A stretch of 64,000 nt of DNA. Origin: Flavitalea plasmicola (GTDB taxonomy: Bacteria > Bacteroidota > Bacteroidia > Chitinophagales > Chitinophagaceae). Shown piece after piece: positions 25,277-33,555 of the stretch. Position 1 is the first letter of the stretch. Each line of letters starts with the position of its first letter. The translations under genes and the position numbers were made by a program. The DNA lies in NCBI RefSeq assembly GCF_030546645.1, contig NZ_JAUOTO010000007.1, forward strand, positions 496,001 to 560,000. Direction: 5' to 3'. Under the pieces are notes generated by a model. The model did no database searches and had not been told where the DNA came from. It was given only the letters and a program-made list of their open reading frames with translations.

Positions 25277-25720
25277 CTACTCAGCCGCTCCGGGCTTCTT
25301 CGCTGCAGGCTCGTGCCCTTCATGCTCTCCCTCTGCCGCAGGCGCTTTCTCCTTGCTCATCTCCAGGTGATGCCTGTCATACCTGTTGCGCAGGTTCTTG
25401 TACGAATTACCTTCATACAGGAAAGAAATGATGAACCATATAAATAAGGTCGCAGGGACGGCTATCGTCATGATCAGGTTCTTCAGCTCATGACGAAGGT
25501 GCATGAACTCCGCAATAATATAAAATGCCTTCGCACAGGTGAGGATCAGGTAAACCCCATTCAGCACATACTTGGGGGGGAAACCCGTTTTCAGGTGGAT
25601 CGTCGCCAGCACCAGTTCCACCAGCGTGATACCCAGCAATATCCAGAACGTCCTCCAGATGGGCTTCGTGTTGAATTCGGGTTCGTGATGCTGACTGCCG
25701 GCTGTCTGAATATTTTCCAT
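25277..25720 (-). CDS. Cytochrome c oxidase subunit IV family protein
   Basis: A 147-residue membrane protein with three helices (TFWILLGITLVELVLATI, YVLNGVYLILTCAKAFYII, MTIAVPATLFIWFIISFLY), the COX4/CyoD-like subunit that stabilises the oxidase core. FMHLRHELKNL between helices 2 and 3 is typical of the Bacteroidota version. The C-terminal 35 residues are charged and rich in Ala, Glu and Lys. It is the last gene of the operon, before the terminator at 25211-25240. Confidence 0.88.
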   Translation of the reverse strand: MENIQTAGSQHHEPEFNTKPIWRTFWILLGITLVELVLATIHLKTGFPPKYVLNGVYLILTCAKAFYIIAEFMHLRHELKNLIMTIAVPATLFIWFIISFLYEGNSYKNLRNRYDRHHLEMSKEKAPAAEGEHEGHEPAAKKPGAAE

Positions 25721-25793
25721 ACTATTCTATTTTTGTGCGACGGTTATGGTTTATCCTGAAAACTAACCCATCCCCGTCGCACGGCTAATGATG

Positions 25794-25823
25794 GGCCTTC
25801 GGCCAGCGAACCTGTGGTTCGCT
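25794..25823 (-). other. Two intercistronic hairpins between oxidase subunits III and IV
   Basis: GGCC-TTC-GGCC (25794-25804) and AGCGAACC-TGT-GGTTCGCT (25805-25823) lie back to back, the second beginning 9 nt after the subunit III stop codon. On the coding strand no U run follows, so these are more likely mRNA-stability or processing structures than terminators. Confidence 0.45.
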
Positions 25824-25832
25824 ATTATTTTT

Positions 25833-26507
25833 TTAAAGCAGATAAAAACAAGTGAATACAAACACCCATACCAGGTCCACAAAGTGCCAGTAAAGACCAG
25901 CCTTCTCGATCATCAGGTAATGGCCCCTCTTTTCAAAATCACCCCGCAGGTTCTTTATCAGCATGATGATATTGATGATCACCCCCGAGAATACATGGAA
26001 TCCATGGAACCCCGTGATGGTAAAGAAGAAGTTCGTAAAGTTAGTCGTGGCAGCGCTGCCGTCGGCATTCACAAAAGGATTCCTGCCCCACCAGGCGCCC
26101 TCGCTATGCAGGTGCGTCCATTCCCAGGCCTGGCAGCCTAAGAACATAAGTCCGCCAATGATCGTGAGGATCATATAAAAGGTCACTTTCTTCCGGTCGT
26201 TCTGATGGCCCGCAGCCACCGCCAGCACCATGGTCACCGAACTCATTATCAGGATAAACGTCATCAGGCTCACAAACACCAGCGGCAGGTGGGTATCCCC
26301 CATCAGCGGAAAAGCCCTGAAGACCTCGTTGGGGTCAGGCCAGCCATTGGTGGCAAACCGGATAGAGCCATACGATATAAGAAAAGCGCCGAATGTGAAA
26401 GCATCACTCATCAGGAAATACCACATCATCAGCTTCCCATACTCCACATTGAACGGACTCTTCCCGCCGCTCCACCATTTTTGTCCTGCTGGTACACTAT
26501 GTGCCAT
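25833..26507 (-). CDS. coxC: Cytochrome c oxidase subunit III
   Basis: A 224-residue integral membrane subunit of the heme-copper oxidase, with about five helices. Family marks include WYFLMSDAFTFGAFLISYGSIRF near the start, WEWTHLHSEGAWWGRNPFVN, and FHGFHVFSGVIINIIMLIKN ending in GLYWHFVDLVWVFVFTCFYLL. It is immediately preceded by a second, shorter subunit III-like gene, an arrangement usual for this phylum. The two hairpins follow. Confidence 0.9.
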   Translation of the reverse strand: MAHSVPAGQKWWSGGKSPFNVEYGKLMMWYFLMSDAFTFGAFLISYGSIRFATNGWPDPNEVFRAFPLMGDTHLPLVFVSLMTFILIMSSVTMVLAVAAGHQNDRKKVTFYMILTIIGGLMFLGCQAWEWTHLHSEGAWWGRNPFVNADGSAATTNFTNFFFTITGFHGFHVFSGVIINIIMLIKNLRGDFEKRGHYLMIEKAGLYWHFVDLVWVFVFTCFYLL

Positions 26508-26554
26508 GTTGCTATTTTAGTTGGTTTGTAAAGTTATTTAACTATTGACGAATA

Positions 26555-27130
26555 TTATTTTATGCCCATAAAGAAAATGAACAAATAGATCCATAACAAG
26601 TCCACAAAATGCCAATAAGTGCTCATCAACTCAATCGGGATACTGTCATATCGGCGAACCTTTGACGCAAAGGCTTTGATAAACAATATGATCAGCGCAA
26701 CGATCCCACCCAGCACGTGCAGCGCATGCAATCCTGCAATAATGTAGAGGAATTGCCCGCCTCCCGAACCCTTCAGCGTAATACCACTGTTCCAGATGCT
26801 CTTGAACCCTATCCACTGCAGTCCCACAAAAGCCACCCCCAGGAAAGCCGTCAAGGTGATCAGGTTGCGGTACCTCATCATCTCCCGCTCCTTGAACGCC
26901 TTCAGCGCCATCTGCACCGTCACGCTGCTCAGCAGCATGACCCCCGTGGAATACCAGAACGCCCGGGGAATGGAGAACGTCGTCCAGCCCGGTGCATCCC
27001 GCTTGACGATATAGGCGCTGGTGAGCCCCGCAAACATCATGACAATGCTGCCCAGTGCTACCCATAACGTGAATTTATGGGGATGTATTTTCTTTCTCTG
27101 TTCGTTCACTTTTATGTTTGCTTCAATCAC
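26555..27130 (-). CDS. Second cytochrome c oxidase subunit III-like protein
   Basis: A 191-residue membrane protein with five helices and subunit III features: HKFTLWVALGSIVMMFAGLTSAY, LHALHVLGGIVALIILFIK and the closing TYWHFVDLLWIYLFIFF. It is a paralogue of the next gene and probably occupies an additional peripheral position or serves in assembly. It begins 1 bp after the heme o synthase stop, so translation is coupled. Confidence 0.88.
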   Translation of the reverse strand: MIEANIKVNEQRKKIHPHKFTLWVALGSIVMMFAGLTSAYIVKRDAPGWTTFSIPRAFWYSTGVMLLSSVTVQMALKAFKEREMMRYRNLITLTAFLGVAFVGLQWIGFKSIWNSGITLKGSGGGQFLYIIAGLHALHVLGGIVALIILFIKAFASKVRRYDSIPIELMSTYWHFVDLLWIYLFIFFMGIK

Positions 27131-27131
27131 C

Positions 27132-28019
27132 TCAGGAAACTTTATTCGCTAATAAGGCCAGTAATACTACTGGTAAATAAATATAACTGCTGAACATCAC
27201 CCGCCGCGCCGCCTTCACCGTCATCTCCCTGTACAACCTTACACACTGTCCCACCATGAATAGGTTGGCGATCAACACCACCACCAGGCTCACGATCCCG
27301 CTCATCCCCGTGAAGTAAGGCAGTACGCCCACAGGCAGCAGCAGCAACGAATAGATGATGGCCTGTATGGCGGAATACTTCGTCGGCCCTTCATTGGACG
27401 GCAACAGCTTGAAGCCGGCCTTCGTGTAATCCGTATGAGCGATCCAGGCAATTGCCCAGAAATGGGGAAACTGCCAGAAGAACTGGATGGCGAACAGGAC
27501 CCAGCCGCCAACGCTCAGATCATCATTTCCCGCCGCCCAGCCGATCAGGCAGGGTAGGCTACCCGGTACGGCGCCCACCAGCACAGAGATCGAGCTCACT
27601 TTCTTCAGCGGCGTATAAATGAACGCATATACAAAAAGACTGAAGGCAGCCAGTGCGGCGGAAAGCAGGTTGAAATGCCACCAGAGGATCAACACCCCTG
27701 CCAGCCCCGCAAAAACCGCAAAGCCCCAGGCCTCTCCCGTGCTCATCCTTCCGGATGCCACCGGCCGGTTAGCCGTCCGCTTCATCACCGCATCCGTATC
27801 TTTCTCCACCACCTGGTTGATCGTATTGGCGCTGCCCGTCACCAGCATCCCGCCCAAAAAGAACAGCAGGATCGAGACAAGGTCATACTCCTTTACTTTC
27901 GGCGCCAGCAAATAGCTGATCAGCGCCGAGAACACCACCATAAAGCTGAGATTGAACTTGATCAGCAGCTTGTAATCCTGCAGCTTGCCGGATAATTTGA
28001 AAGAGCTTGACGCGCCCAT
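27132..28019 (-). CDS. ctaB: Protoheme IX farnesyltransferase (heme o synthase)
   Basis: A UbiA-superfamily prenyltransferase of 295 residues that converts heme b to heme o, the precursor of heme a for the oxidase encoded upstream. The farnesyl-diphosphate/magnesium site is NTINQVVEKDTDAVMKRTANRPVASGRMS, and the second acidic region is IAHTDYTKAGFKLLPS. About eight to nine helices are present. Its start codon shares a base with the subunit I stop (28019), so production is tied to the catalytic subunit. Confidence 0.94.
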   Translation of the reverse strand: MGASSSFKLSGKLQDYKLLIKFNLSFMVVFSALISYLLAPKVKEYDLVSILLFFLGGMLVTGSANTINQVVEKDTDAVMKRTANRPVASGRMSTGEAWGFAVFAGLAGVLILWWHFNLLSAALAAFSLFVYAFIYTPLKKVSSISVLVGAVPGSLPCLIGWAAGNDDLSVGGWVLFAIQFFWQFPHFWAIAWIAHTDYTKAGFKLLPSNEGPTKYSAIQAIIYSLLLLPVGVLPYFTGMSGIVSLVVVLIANLFMVGQCVRLYREMTVKAARRVMFSSYIYLPVVLLALLANKVS

Positions 28020-29839
28020 TAATGAGCGCTTTCATTGCTGCCCAGCGGCTCGGTCTGGGGAATGAAATCCCTCCCGTCCTTGGCATAATCATAAGCCCAA
28101 CGATGCACTTCGGGGATCTCGCCAGGCCAGTTGCCATGTCCCGGACGGATCGGCGCTGTCCATTCCAGCGTCGTTGCTCCCCAGGGATTTTGCGTGATCA
28201 CTCTCCTTCCCTTGAAAATGGAATAGAAGAAGTTGAACACGAACAGCAGCTGTGCGGCAAAGACGATCATCGCCACCGTGGAGATGAACCTGTTCAGGCC
28301 ACCGAACTGGTTGAACGACAGCCAGCCGCTGTAGTCGAGATAACGGCGCGGCATGCCGGCCAGACCCTCATAGTGCATAGGCCAGAAAATAAGGTACGCA
28401 CCCACCAGCGTGATCCAGAAATGGATGTACGCCATGGTATTGTTCAAATACCTTCCATACATCTTCGGGAACCAATGGTAGATACCGGCAAACATGCCCA
28501 GTATCCCCGAAACCCCCATCACGATGTGGAAGTGCGCGATAACAAAATACGTATCATGTAATTGAATGTCCAGCGTAGAGTTACCCAGGAAGATACCCGT
28601 CAGACCACCGGAGATGAACATGCTTACAAAGCCGATGGCAAAAAGCATGGCCGGCGTAAAGCGGATATTCCCCTTCCACAATGTCGTCAGCCAGTTGAAT
28701 ACCTTGATCGCGGAAGGCACGGCGATCAGCAGCGTCAGCAGCACGAACACCGATCCCAGGAAAGGATTCAACCCCGTTACGAACATATGGTGCGCCCATA
28801 CCAGGAACGCAAGGACGGCAATGGCGAACATGGATCCCACCATGGCCATATAACCGAAGATGGGCTTCCGTGCATTCACGGACATCACCTCGGACACGAG
28901 ACCCATCGCGGGTAATATAATGATATACACTTCCGGATGACCCAGGAACCAGAATAAGTGCTGGTACAGGATAGCGCTGCCCCCTTCGTTGGGCAGTGCC
29001 TTGCCGGAAGCAATATAAATATCGCTCAGGTAGAAGCTGGTGCCGCCATGACGGTCGAACAACAGCAGGATAAAGCCGGACAGCAGTACGGGGAATGAAA
29101 GGACGCCCAGGATGGCGGTGAAGAACAACGCCCAGATCGTCAATGGCATCCGCGTCATGCTCATACCTTTCGTACGCAGGTTGAGGATCGTGGAGATATA
29201 GTTCAGACCTCCCAGCAGCGAAGAGACAACAAACAACGCCATCGAGATGATCCACAGGTCCATCCCTATCTTGGAGCCTTCCGATGCATCACCCAGGGCG
29301 CTTAAAGGAGGATAAGACGTCCATCCACCGCTGGCAGGACCGGTCTCTACGAACAGCGAAGACAGCATCGTCACGCTGGCCAGCCAGAAGAACCAGTAGG
29401 ACAGCATGTTCAGCATGGGAGAAGCCATATCCCTGGCGCCCAGCTGCAGGGGAATGAGGAAGTTGGCGAACGTGCCGCTCAATCCACCCGTCAATACGAA
29501 GAACACCAGTACCGTACCGTGCATAGTCACCAGCGCATAATAGAATTCCGGCTGGATCTGACCGCCTTTGGCCCACTTGCTGCCAAGCAGGTCCTCCAGG
29601 ATCTGGAAATGCGCATCAGGATACCCCAGCTGCAGACGGAACAACACTGACATCAACCCGCCCAGGATCGCCCAGATCATCCCCGTGATGAGGAACTGCT
29701 TGGCGATCATCTTATGATCCTGGCTGAACACATATTTGGTAATAAAGGTTTCTTTGTGGTGATGGCCATGCTCGTCATGGTGCACATCGGCATCATGCGA
29801 TGTAGCTGCGTGTCCGTGTAATGTTGCTTCGTTGCTCAT
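28019..29839 (-). CDS. coxA: Cytochrome c oxidase subunit I (A-type heme-copper oxidase)
   Basis: The catalytic subunit, reducing oxygen to water at a heme a3-CuB site and pumping protons. The 606-residue product has 12 or more helices and the full ligand set: low-spin heme His in TMHGTVLVFFV, CuB site HPEVY with its Tyr for the His-Tyr crosslink and the Glu of the proton channel, the His pair in WAHHMFVTGL, and HDTYFVIAHFHIVMG for heme a3 and low-spin heme. The HPEVY motif places it in the A1 group. The histidine-rich N-terminal 30 residues are unusual but common in this phylum. It is followed directly by ctaB. Confidence 0.97.
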   Translation of the reverse strand: MSNEATLHGHAATSHDADVHHDEHGHHHKETFITKYVFSQDHKMIAKQFLITGMIWAILGGLMSVLFRLQLGYPDAHFQILEDLLGSKWAKGGQIQPEFYYALVTMHGTVLVFFVLTGGLSGTFANFLIPLQLGARDMASPMLNMLSYWFFWLASVTMLSSLFVETGPASGGWTSYPPLSALGDASEGSKIGMDLWIISMALFVVSSLLGGLNYISTILNLRTKGMSMTRMPLTIWALFFTAILGVLSFPVLLSGFILLLFDRHGGTSFYLSDIYIASGKALPNEGGSAILYQHLFWFLGHPEVYIIILPAMGLVSEVMSVNARKPIFGYMAMVGSMFAIAVLAFLVWAHHMFVTGLNPFLGSVFVLLTLLIAVPSAIKVFNWLTTLWKGNIRFTPAMLFAIGFVSMFISGGLTGIFLGNSTLDIQLHDTYFVIAHFHIVMGVSGILGMFAGIYHWFPKMYGRYLNNTMAYIHFWITLVGAYLIFWPMHYEGLAGMPRRYLDYSGWLSFNQFGGLNRFISTVAMIVFAAQLLFVFNFFYSIFKGRRVITQNPWGATTLEWTAPIRPGHGNWPGEIPEVHRWAYDYAKDGRDFIPQTEPLGSNESAH

Positions 29840-29905
29840 GAGAAAAAATTTTATTGATAACCCGTCGCTGCTATGATAGCTTATTCTTTCTTTTTCTTTT
29901 ATTGC

Positions 29906-30952
29906 CTAATTGATCCCCGCAGTGGAAGGGTTCTTCGGCAATGTGTCGATCTTCGGCTGCGCAGAAGGATCCTTATCGGGGAACGCCAGCACATAAGCCG
30001 CCTTTTGCTTGGCCTTCCACAGGATGAGCTCGTCATGCGTCACCACCTTTACGACAGCGCGCATGGTAAAGTGGCCCTTTCCGCACATCTGGTCGCAGGA
30101 AAGCTCATATTCGAAGTCAGGATTGCCCAGCTTCTTCTTCATCTCATCCGTCGTGAACTTGGGAGTGAACCACATCGTCGTGGGCGTGCCAGGCACCGCA
30201 TCCATCTTCTGCCTGAAATGTACCAGGCCTACGTCATGTACCACGTCACGGGAATTGATGATCAGCTTGATCGGCTTGAGTACTTCGATATACATTTCAT
30301 TTCCGACCACCACATCGTCATGCCCGGAAGGATCATCCCAGATAAGTCCCAGGGAATTACCCGCCGCCTCGTCGATGTTCTTATAATATTTCTTTCCGAA
30401 TACGCCGTCCTTGCCCGGATAACGGAAGATCCATCCAAACTGCTTACCCGTTACTTCCACCTGCGCGGCATCGGCAGGAGCCTCGCCCGTGATGCGGAAC
30501 CAGTAGAACAGGCCAAAACCCACCAGGACCGTCAGCGCAATGGCCGGCACCACCGTCCAGATGATCTCCAGGCGGTTGTCATGGGGAAAATAATACGCCG
30601 TCCTTTTCTCGGAATACTGGTATTTATATGCGAACCAGAACAGCAGGATCTGGGTGATGACGAATACCACACCCGTGATGGCGATCGTGATATACATCAT
30701 GGTGTCGATCTGCTCGCCATGTTTGGAGGCGGACTCTCCAAGGATCTTGCCCCTGTACAGCTCGTTGCACCAGTATACTCCGATCAGACCCAGCACCAGG
30801 AATGCGATCATCAGGAAGCCGTTGATACGGTTATTCGCCTCAAAATTTTTCTTTTCGCCCTTCAATACACCCACATACTCACTTGCCTTCGCGATCTGAA
30901 AGGTGATCAGGAAACCTAATAACAGGATCAGTAACAGAAAAAGAGTTGACAT
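29906..30952 (-). CDS. coxB: Cytochrome c oxidase subunit II (CuA)
   Basis: It takes electrons from a cytochrome c domain into the binuclear CuA centre and passes them to subunit I. The 348-residue protein has an extra N-terminal helix before the usual two, then a periplasmic cupredoxin domain. CuA ligands are visible: His in SRDVVHDVGLVHF and the ECDQMCGKGHFTM-like motif (CDQMCGKGHFTM) with two Cys, His and Met. No cytochrome c domain is fused, so the monoheme ActE or ActA domain upstream is the probable donor. It starts 20 bp after actF. Confidence 0.95.
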   Translation of the reverse strand: MSTLFLLLILLLGFLITFQIAKASEYVGVLKGEKKNFEANNRINGFLMIAFLVLGLIGVYWCNELYRGKILGESASKHGEQIDTMMYITIAITGVVFVITQILLFWFAYKYQYSEKRTAYYFPHDNRLEIIWTVVPAIALTVLVGFGLFYWFRITGEAPADAAQVEVTGKQFGWIFRYPGKDGVFGKKYYKNIDEAAGNSLGLIWDDPSGHDDVVVGNEMYIEVLKPIKLIINSRDVVHDVGLVHFRQKMDAVPGTPTTMWFTPKFTTDEMKKKLGNPDFEYELSCDQMCGKGHFTMRAVVKVVTHDELILWKAKQKAAYVLAFPDKDPSAQPKIDTLPKNPSTAGIN

Positions 30953-30972
30953 GATAATCTATTAAACGATTT

Positions 30973-32193
30973 TTAAGTATGGTGGATGATACTTTCTTTC
31001 AGGAAAGGATGATTTCTCGCCAGCAACGGATACTTGGCCAATGCCAGCCCTGTCCGCCACATGATCAGCCCTACGAATCCCAGCGCGATACCGAAATCGA
31101 ACAGGTTCATAGGAACATGGTCGGGATAATGATGCGGAAAAACCATCTGATAAAAATCCAGCCAATGTCCGAAAATGATCAATATCGACATAAAGGTCAC
31201 CGTTGCATAGTTCCGCTTGGCGTTCCTGCTCATGTAGATCAGCAGCGGGGCAAGGAAGTTGATGATAAGGTTCAGATAAAAGATCCCCGTGTACGCACCG
31301 ATCAACCGGGGTTTGAAATAAATAGTCTCTTCGGAAATATTCGCATACCAGGTCAGCATAAACTGCGCGAACCAGAGATAGGTCCAGAAGATCGAAAACG
31401 CAAACTGGAATTTGCCCAGGTCATGCAGGTGTTCCTCATTCACTAATTCCAGGTAGCCTTTATTCTTCAGGTAGATCACAAACAACGTGATCAACGCCAT
31501 GCCGGAAACAAAAGAGCTCGCAAACGTATACCAGCTGTACATCGTGGAGAACCAATGCGCGTCAATGCTCATCAGCCACAACCAGGGTGTCACCGAAGCC
31601 ACGGTCAGGGCAAACCATACGATGTAGATCGCCGCCCATACGGTATTATTGAACATATATTTCTTGCCTTGCTCGATGGTCAGCGGCGTATTGTCGATGC
31701 TGCGGGAAAGACTGCGCATCTTCATCCCCAGAACGATCCACAGTCCGATGGTCAGAATGCTCCAGACAGTGAAGAAGGTAGGGCTGAGAAAGCCGCTCTT
31801 CCCTTTGAGTATCTCGTCATGAGCGACATGATCTCTGTTCAGCCATTCGTAAATGGTTTCCTTACCGCCAACAACAATACACATCAGTATAATGAATGTG
31901 ATTATGCCGATGGGGATCACAGAGATGGAAATGGCTTCCGTCACCCGGCGGAATGTCATCTGGAAACCACCCCAGGCCAGGGTGGTCGCGCAAATGAAGA
32001 ACATGGCCGCATTGACGATCAGCAAAAAGTATACGCTGTTCTGCAGCAATGTAGCCCAGAAACGTGTTCCGTGATCGACATTACCATACATGATGAACCC
32101 AATGATCAGAGAAAGTATACCCACGCCCATCAGACCAAGGGACCACTGTTTGAACCGTCCGGGTATTTCAAAATGCTCTTTAATCGATGACAT
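30973..32193 (-). CDS. actF: Alternative complex III subunit ActF
   Basis: A 406-residue integral membrane subunit of the quinol:cytochrome c oxidoreductase called alternative complex III, with about ten helices and no cofactor motif. Helices such as LGLMGVGILSLIIGFIMYG, YFLLIVNAAMFFICATTLAWG and IFWTYLWFAQFMLTWY, and the position between actE and coxB, identify it. It is a distant relative of the NrfD-type ActC. It helps anchor the complex and possibly conducts protons. Confidence 0.88.
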   Translation of the reverse strand: MSSIKEHFEIPGRFKQWSLGLMGVGILSLIIGFIMYGNVDHGTRFWATLLQNSVYFLLIVNAAMFFICATTLAWGGFQMTFRRVTEAISISVIPIGIITFIILMCIVVGGKETIYEWLNRDHVAHDEILKGKSGFLSPTFFTVWSILTIGLWIVLGMKMRSLSRSIDNTPLTIEQGKKYMFNNTVWAAIYIVWFALTVASVTPWLWLMSIDAHWFSTMYSWYTFASSFVSGMALITLFVIYLKNKGYLELVNEEHLHDLGKFQFAFSIFWTYLWFAQFMLTWYANISEETIYFKPRLIGAYTGIFYLNLIINFLAPLLIYMSRNAKRNYATVTFMSILIIFGHWLDFYQMVFPHHYPDHVPMNLFDFGIALGFVGLIMWRTGLALAKYPLLARNHPFLKESIIHHT

Positions 32194-32226
32194 TCGAGAA
32201 TGTTTTAATGTATTCTTTAATCCTTA

Positions 32227-32895
32227 TTATTTCTTGGCGGCAGTTGAATCGGCATTCTTCACAGGTACGGGCGCATTGGCCGATGCAGCCGTCGTCTTAC
32301 CCGCCCCTTGTCGCGACTTGATATAACCTATCACCATCCACCGTTGCTCCGTGTTCAGCTGCGAAGCATAGCTTCCCATCTTATTCTTTCCGTAAGTAGC
32401 GGAATAGAACATCTGACCTTCGGGCATCGCCTCATAGCGAGCGTCTCCCACCAGTTGCGCCGGCTTGGAAGGGAAAGGACCATCACCGCCTTTGTAAAGC
32501 GGGCCATTGCCGTCCATCTTGGCGCCATGGCAAATAGCGCAGTTCACCAGGTACAGACGGGCAGCTTCCACCGTATCCATGGAGGTCAGCGGGTTCTTCA
32601 CCAGCCGGGAAGCCGCATAGTTCGTGCTATCCCCGTCTGCATCCTTCTTCAGCAGGAAAGGGAACAGCTCGCCTCTCTTGATCGTGCCAGCCACCGGCGC
32701 ATTGCTGAAATGAATGCCTTTCTTTAACAGTTCCGCTTTCACCTCTTCCGTGACGGAATAAGTCTCATAAGCACGGCTGTAGGCCATATCAGGCATATAG
32801 ACTCTACCGGGCTTGCGCCTTACGCCGTCGCAGCTGGCCATCAGCACAACCGCGGCTACTAAAAACGATAAAATGGATATTTTTTTCATCTGCAA
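32227..32895 (-). CDS. actE: Alternative complex III monoheme cytochrome c subunit ActE
   Basis: A 222-residue periplasmic lipoprotein with one c-type heme: the lipobox is VLMASCDGVRR and the heme motif is LVNCAICHGAKMDGNGP, with a distal Met probably in NKMGSYASQL. It would carry electrons from ActA/ActB toward the oxidase. The C-terminus is a flexible Ala/Thr tail. It lies between actD and actF with gaps of 33 bp on each side. Confidence 0.9.
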   Translation of the reverse strand: MQMKKISILSFLVAAVVLMASCDGVRRKPGRVYMPDMAYSRAYETYSVTEEVKAELLKKGIHFSNAPVAGTIKRGELFPFLLKKDADGDSTNYAASRLVKNPLTSMDTVEAARLYLVNCAICHGAKMDGNGPLYKGGDGPFPSKPAQLVGDARYEAMPEGQMFYSATYGKNKMGSYASQLNTEQRWMVIGYIKSRQGAGKTTAASANAPVPVKNADSTAAKK

Positions 32896-32928
32896 TTAAT
32901 GTCTTACTGTCCTTTTTTCAATATTTAC

Positions 32929-33510
32929 TTAAGCTAACGACGTCCCGATCGGCGTCTTATCCTTATCATAACGGCCCAGCCACCAGCCCGACTCCGCCAC
33001 CTGTGTATTGATCCCCTTGGCGCCGATGGATGCCAGAAAGGCCTGGATCTCCCCTTCATTGCTCTTAGCCGTCAGCTCCAGCACCACCGTAAACTGGTCG
33101 TCCGTGCTCCGCAGATTGAAATGATGCTTGCGGACAAAAGGCGCCAGGTTACAGAGATAACAAAATGTCATCACCATCCCTACAGCAGAGAACAATACGG
33201 TCAGCTCGAATGTAATAGGTATCCATGCCGGCAGGTCAAAATGCGACTTACCGCCGAAATTGATAGGCCAGTCGGAATTGAAGATCCACCCGATGCCGCT
33301 CAGCGCTGTCGTAGTCCCGGTGATGCCGTAAATGAATCCCGCCGTATGCAGGCTGGTATCCCGCAGCCCCATCGCTTTGTCCAATCCGTGGATCGGCATG
33401 GGCGTATATACATCATGGATCTTATAGCCAGCGGAACGGATCTTTTTCACTCCGGCGAACAGCTCCGGCTCATCCTCGAAATATCCTACTACAAATTTTT
33501 TTACTGCCAT
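32929..33510 (-). CDS. actD: Alternative complex III subunit ActD (DUF3341)
   Basis: A 193-residue membrane subunit with two central helices and a C-terminal soluble domain. The DUF3341 signature is clear: YFEDEPELFAGVKKIRSAGYKIHDVYTPMPIHGLDKAMG, then GLRDTSLHTAGFIYG and PAWIPITFELTVLFSAVGMV. It has no cofactor motif. It lies between actC and actE. Confidence 0.93.
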   Translation of the reverse strand: MAVKKFVVGYFEDEPELFAGVKKIRSAGYKIHDVYTPMPIHGLDKAMGLRDTSLHTAGFIYGITGTTTALSGIGWIFNSDWPINFGGKSHFDLPAWIPITFELTVLFSAVGMVMTFCYLCNLAPFVRKHHFNLRSTDDQFTVVLELTAKSNEGEIQAFLASIGAKGINTQVAESGWWLGRYDKDKTPIGTSLA

Positions 33511-33555
33511 AATCTTTTATTATATAATGATCATCTTCTTATTTAAGCAAAAGCA

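Noticed and set aside
25805-25834. Plus-strand terminator
   Set aside because: The hairpin is followed by a U run on the plus strand, but no plus-strand gene lies upstream. It is better read as an intercistronic structure of the minus-strand operon.
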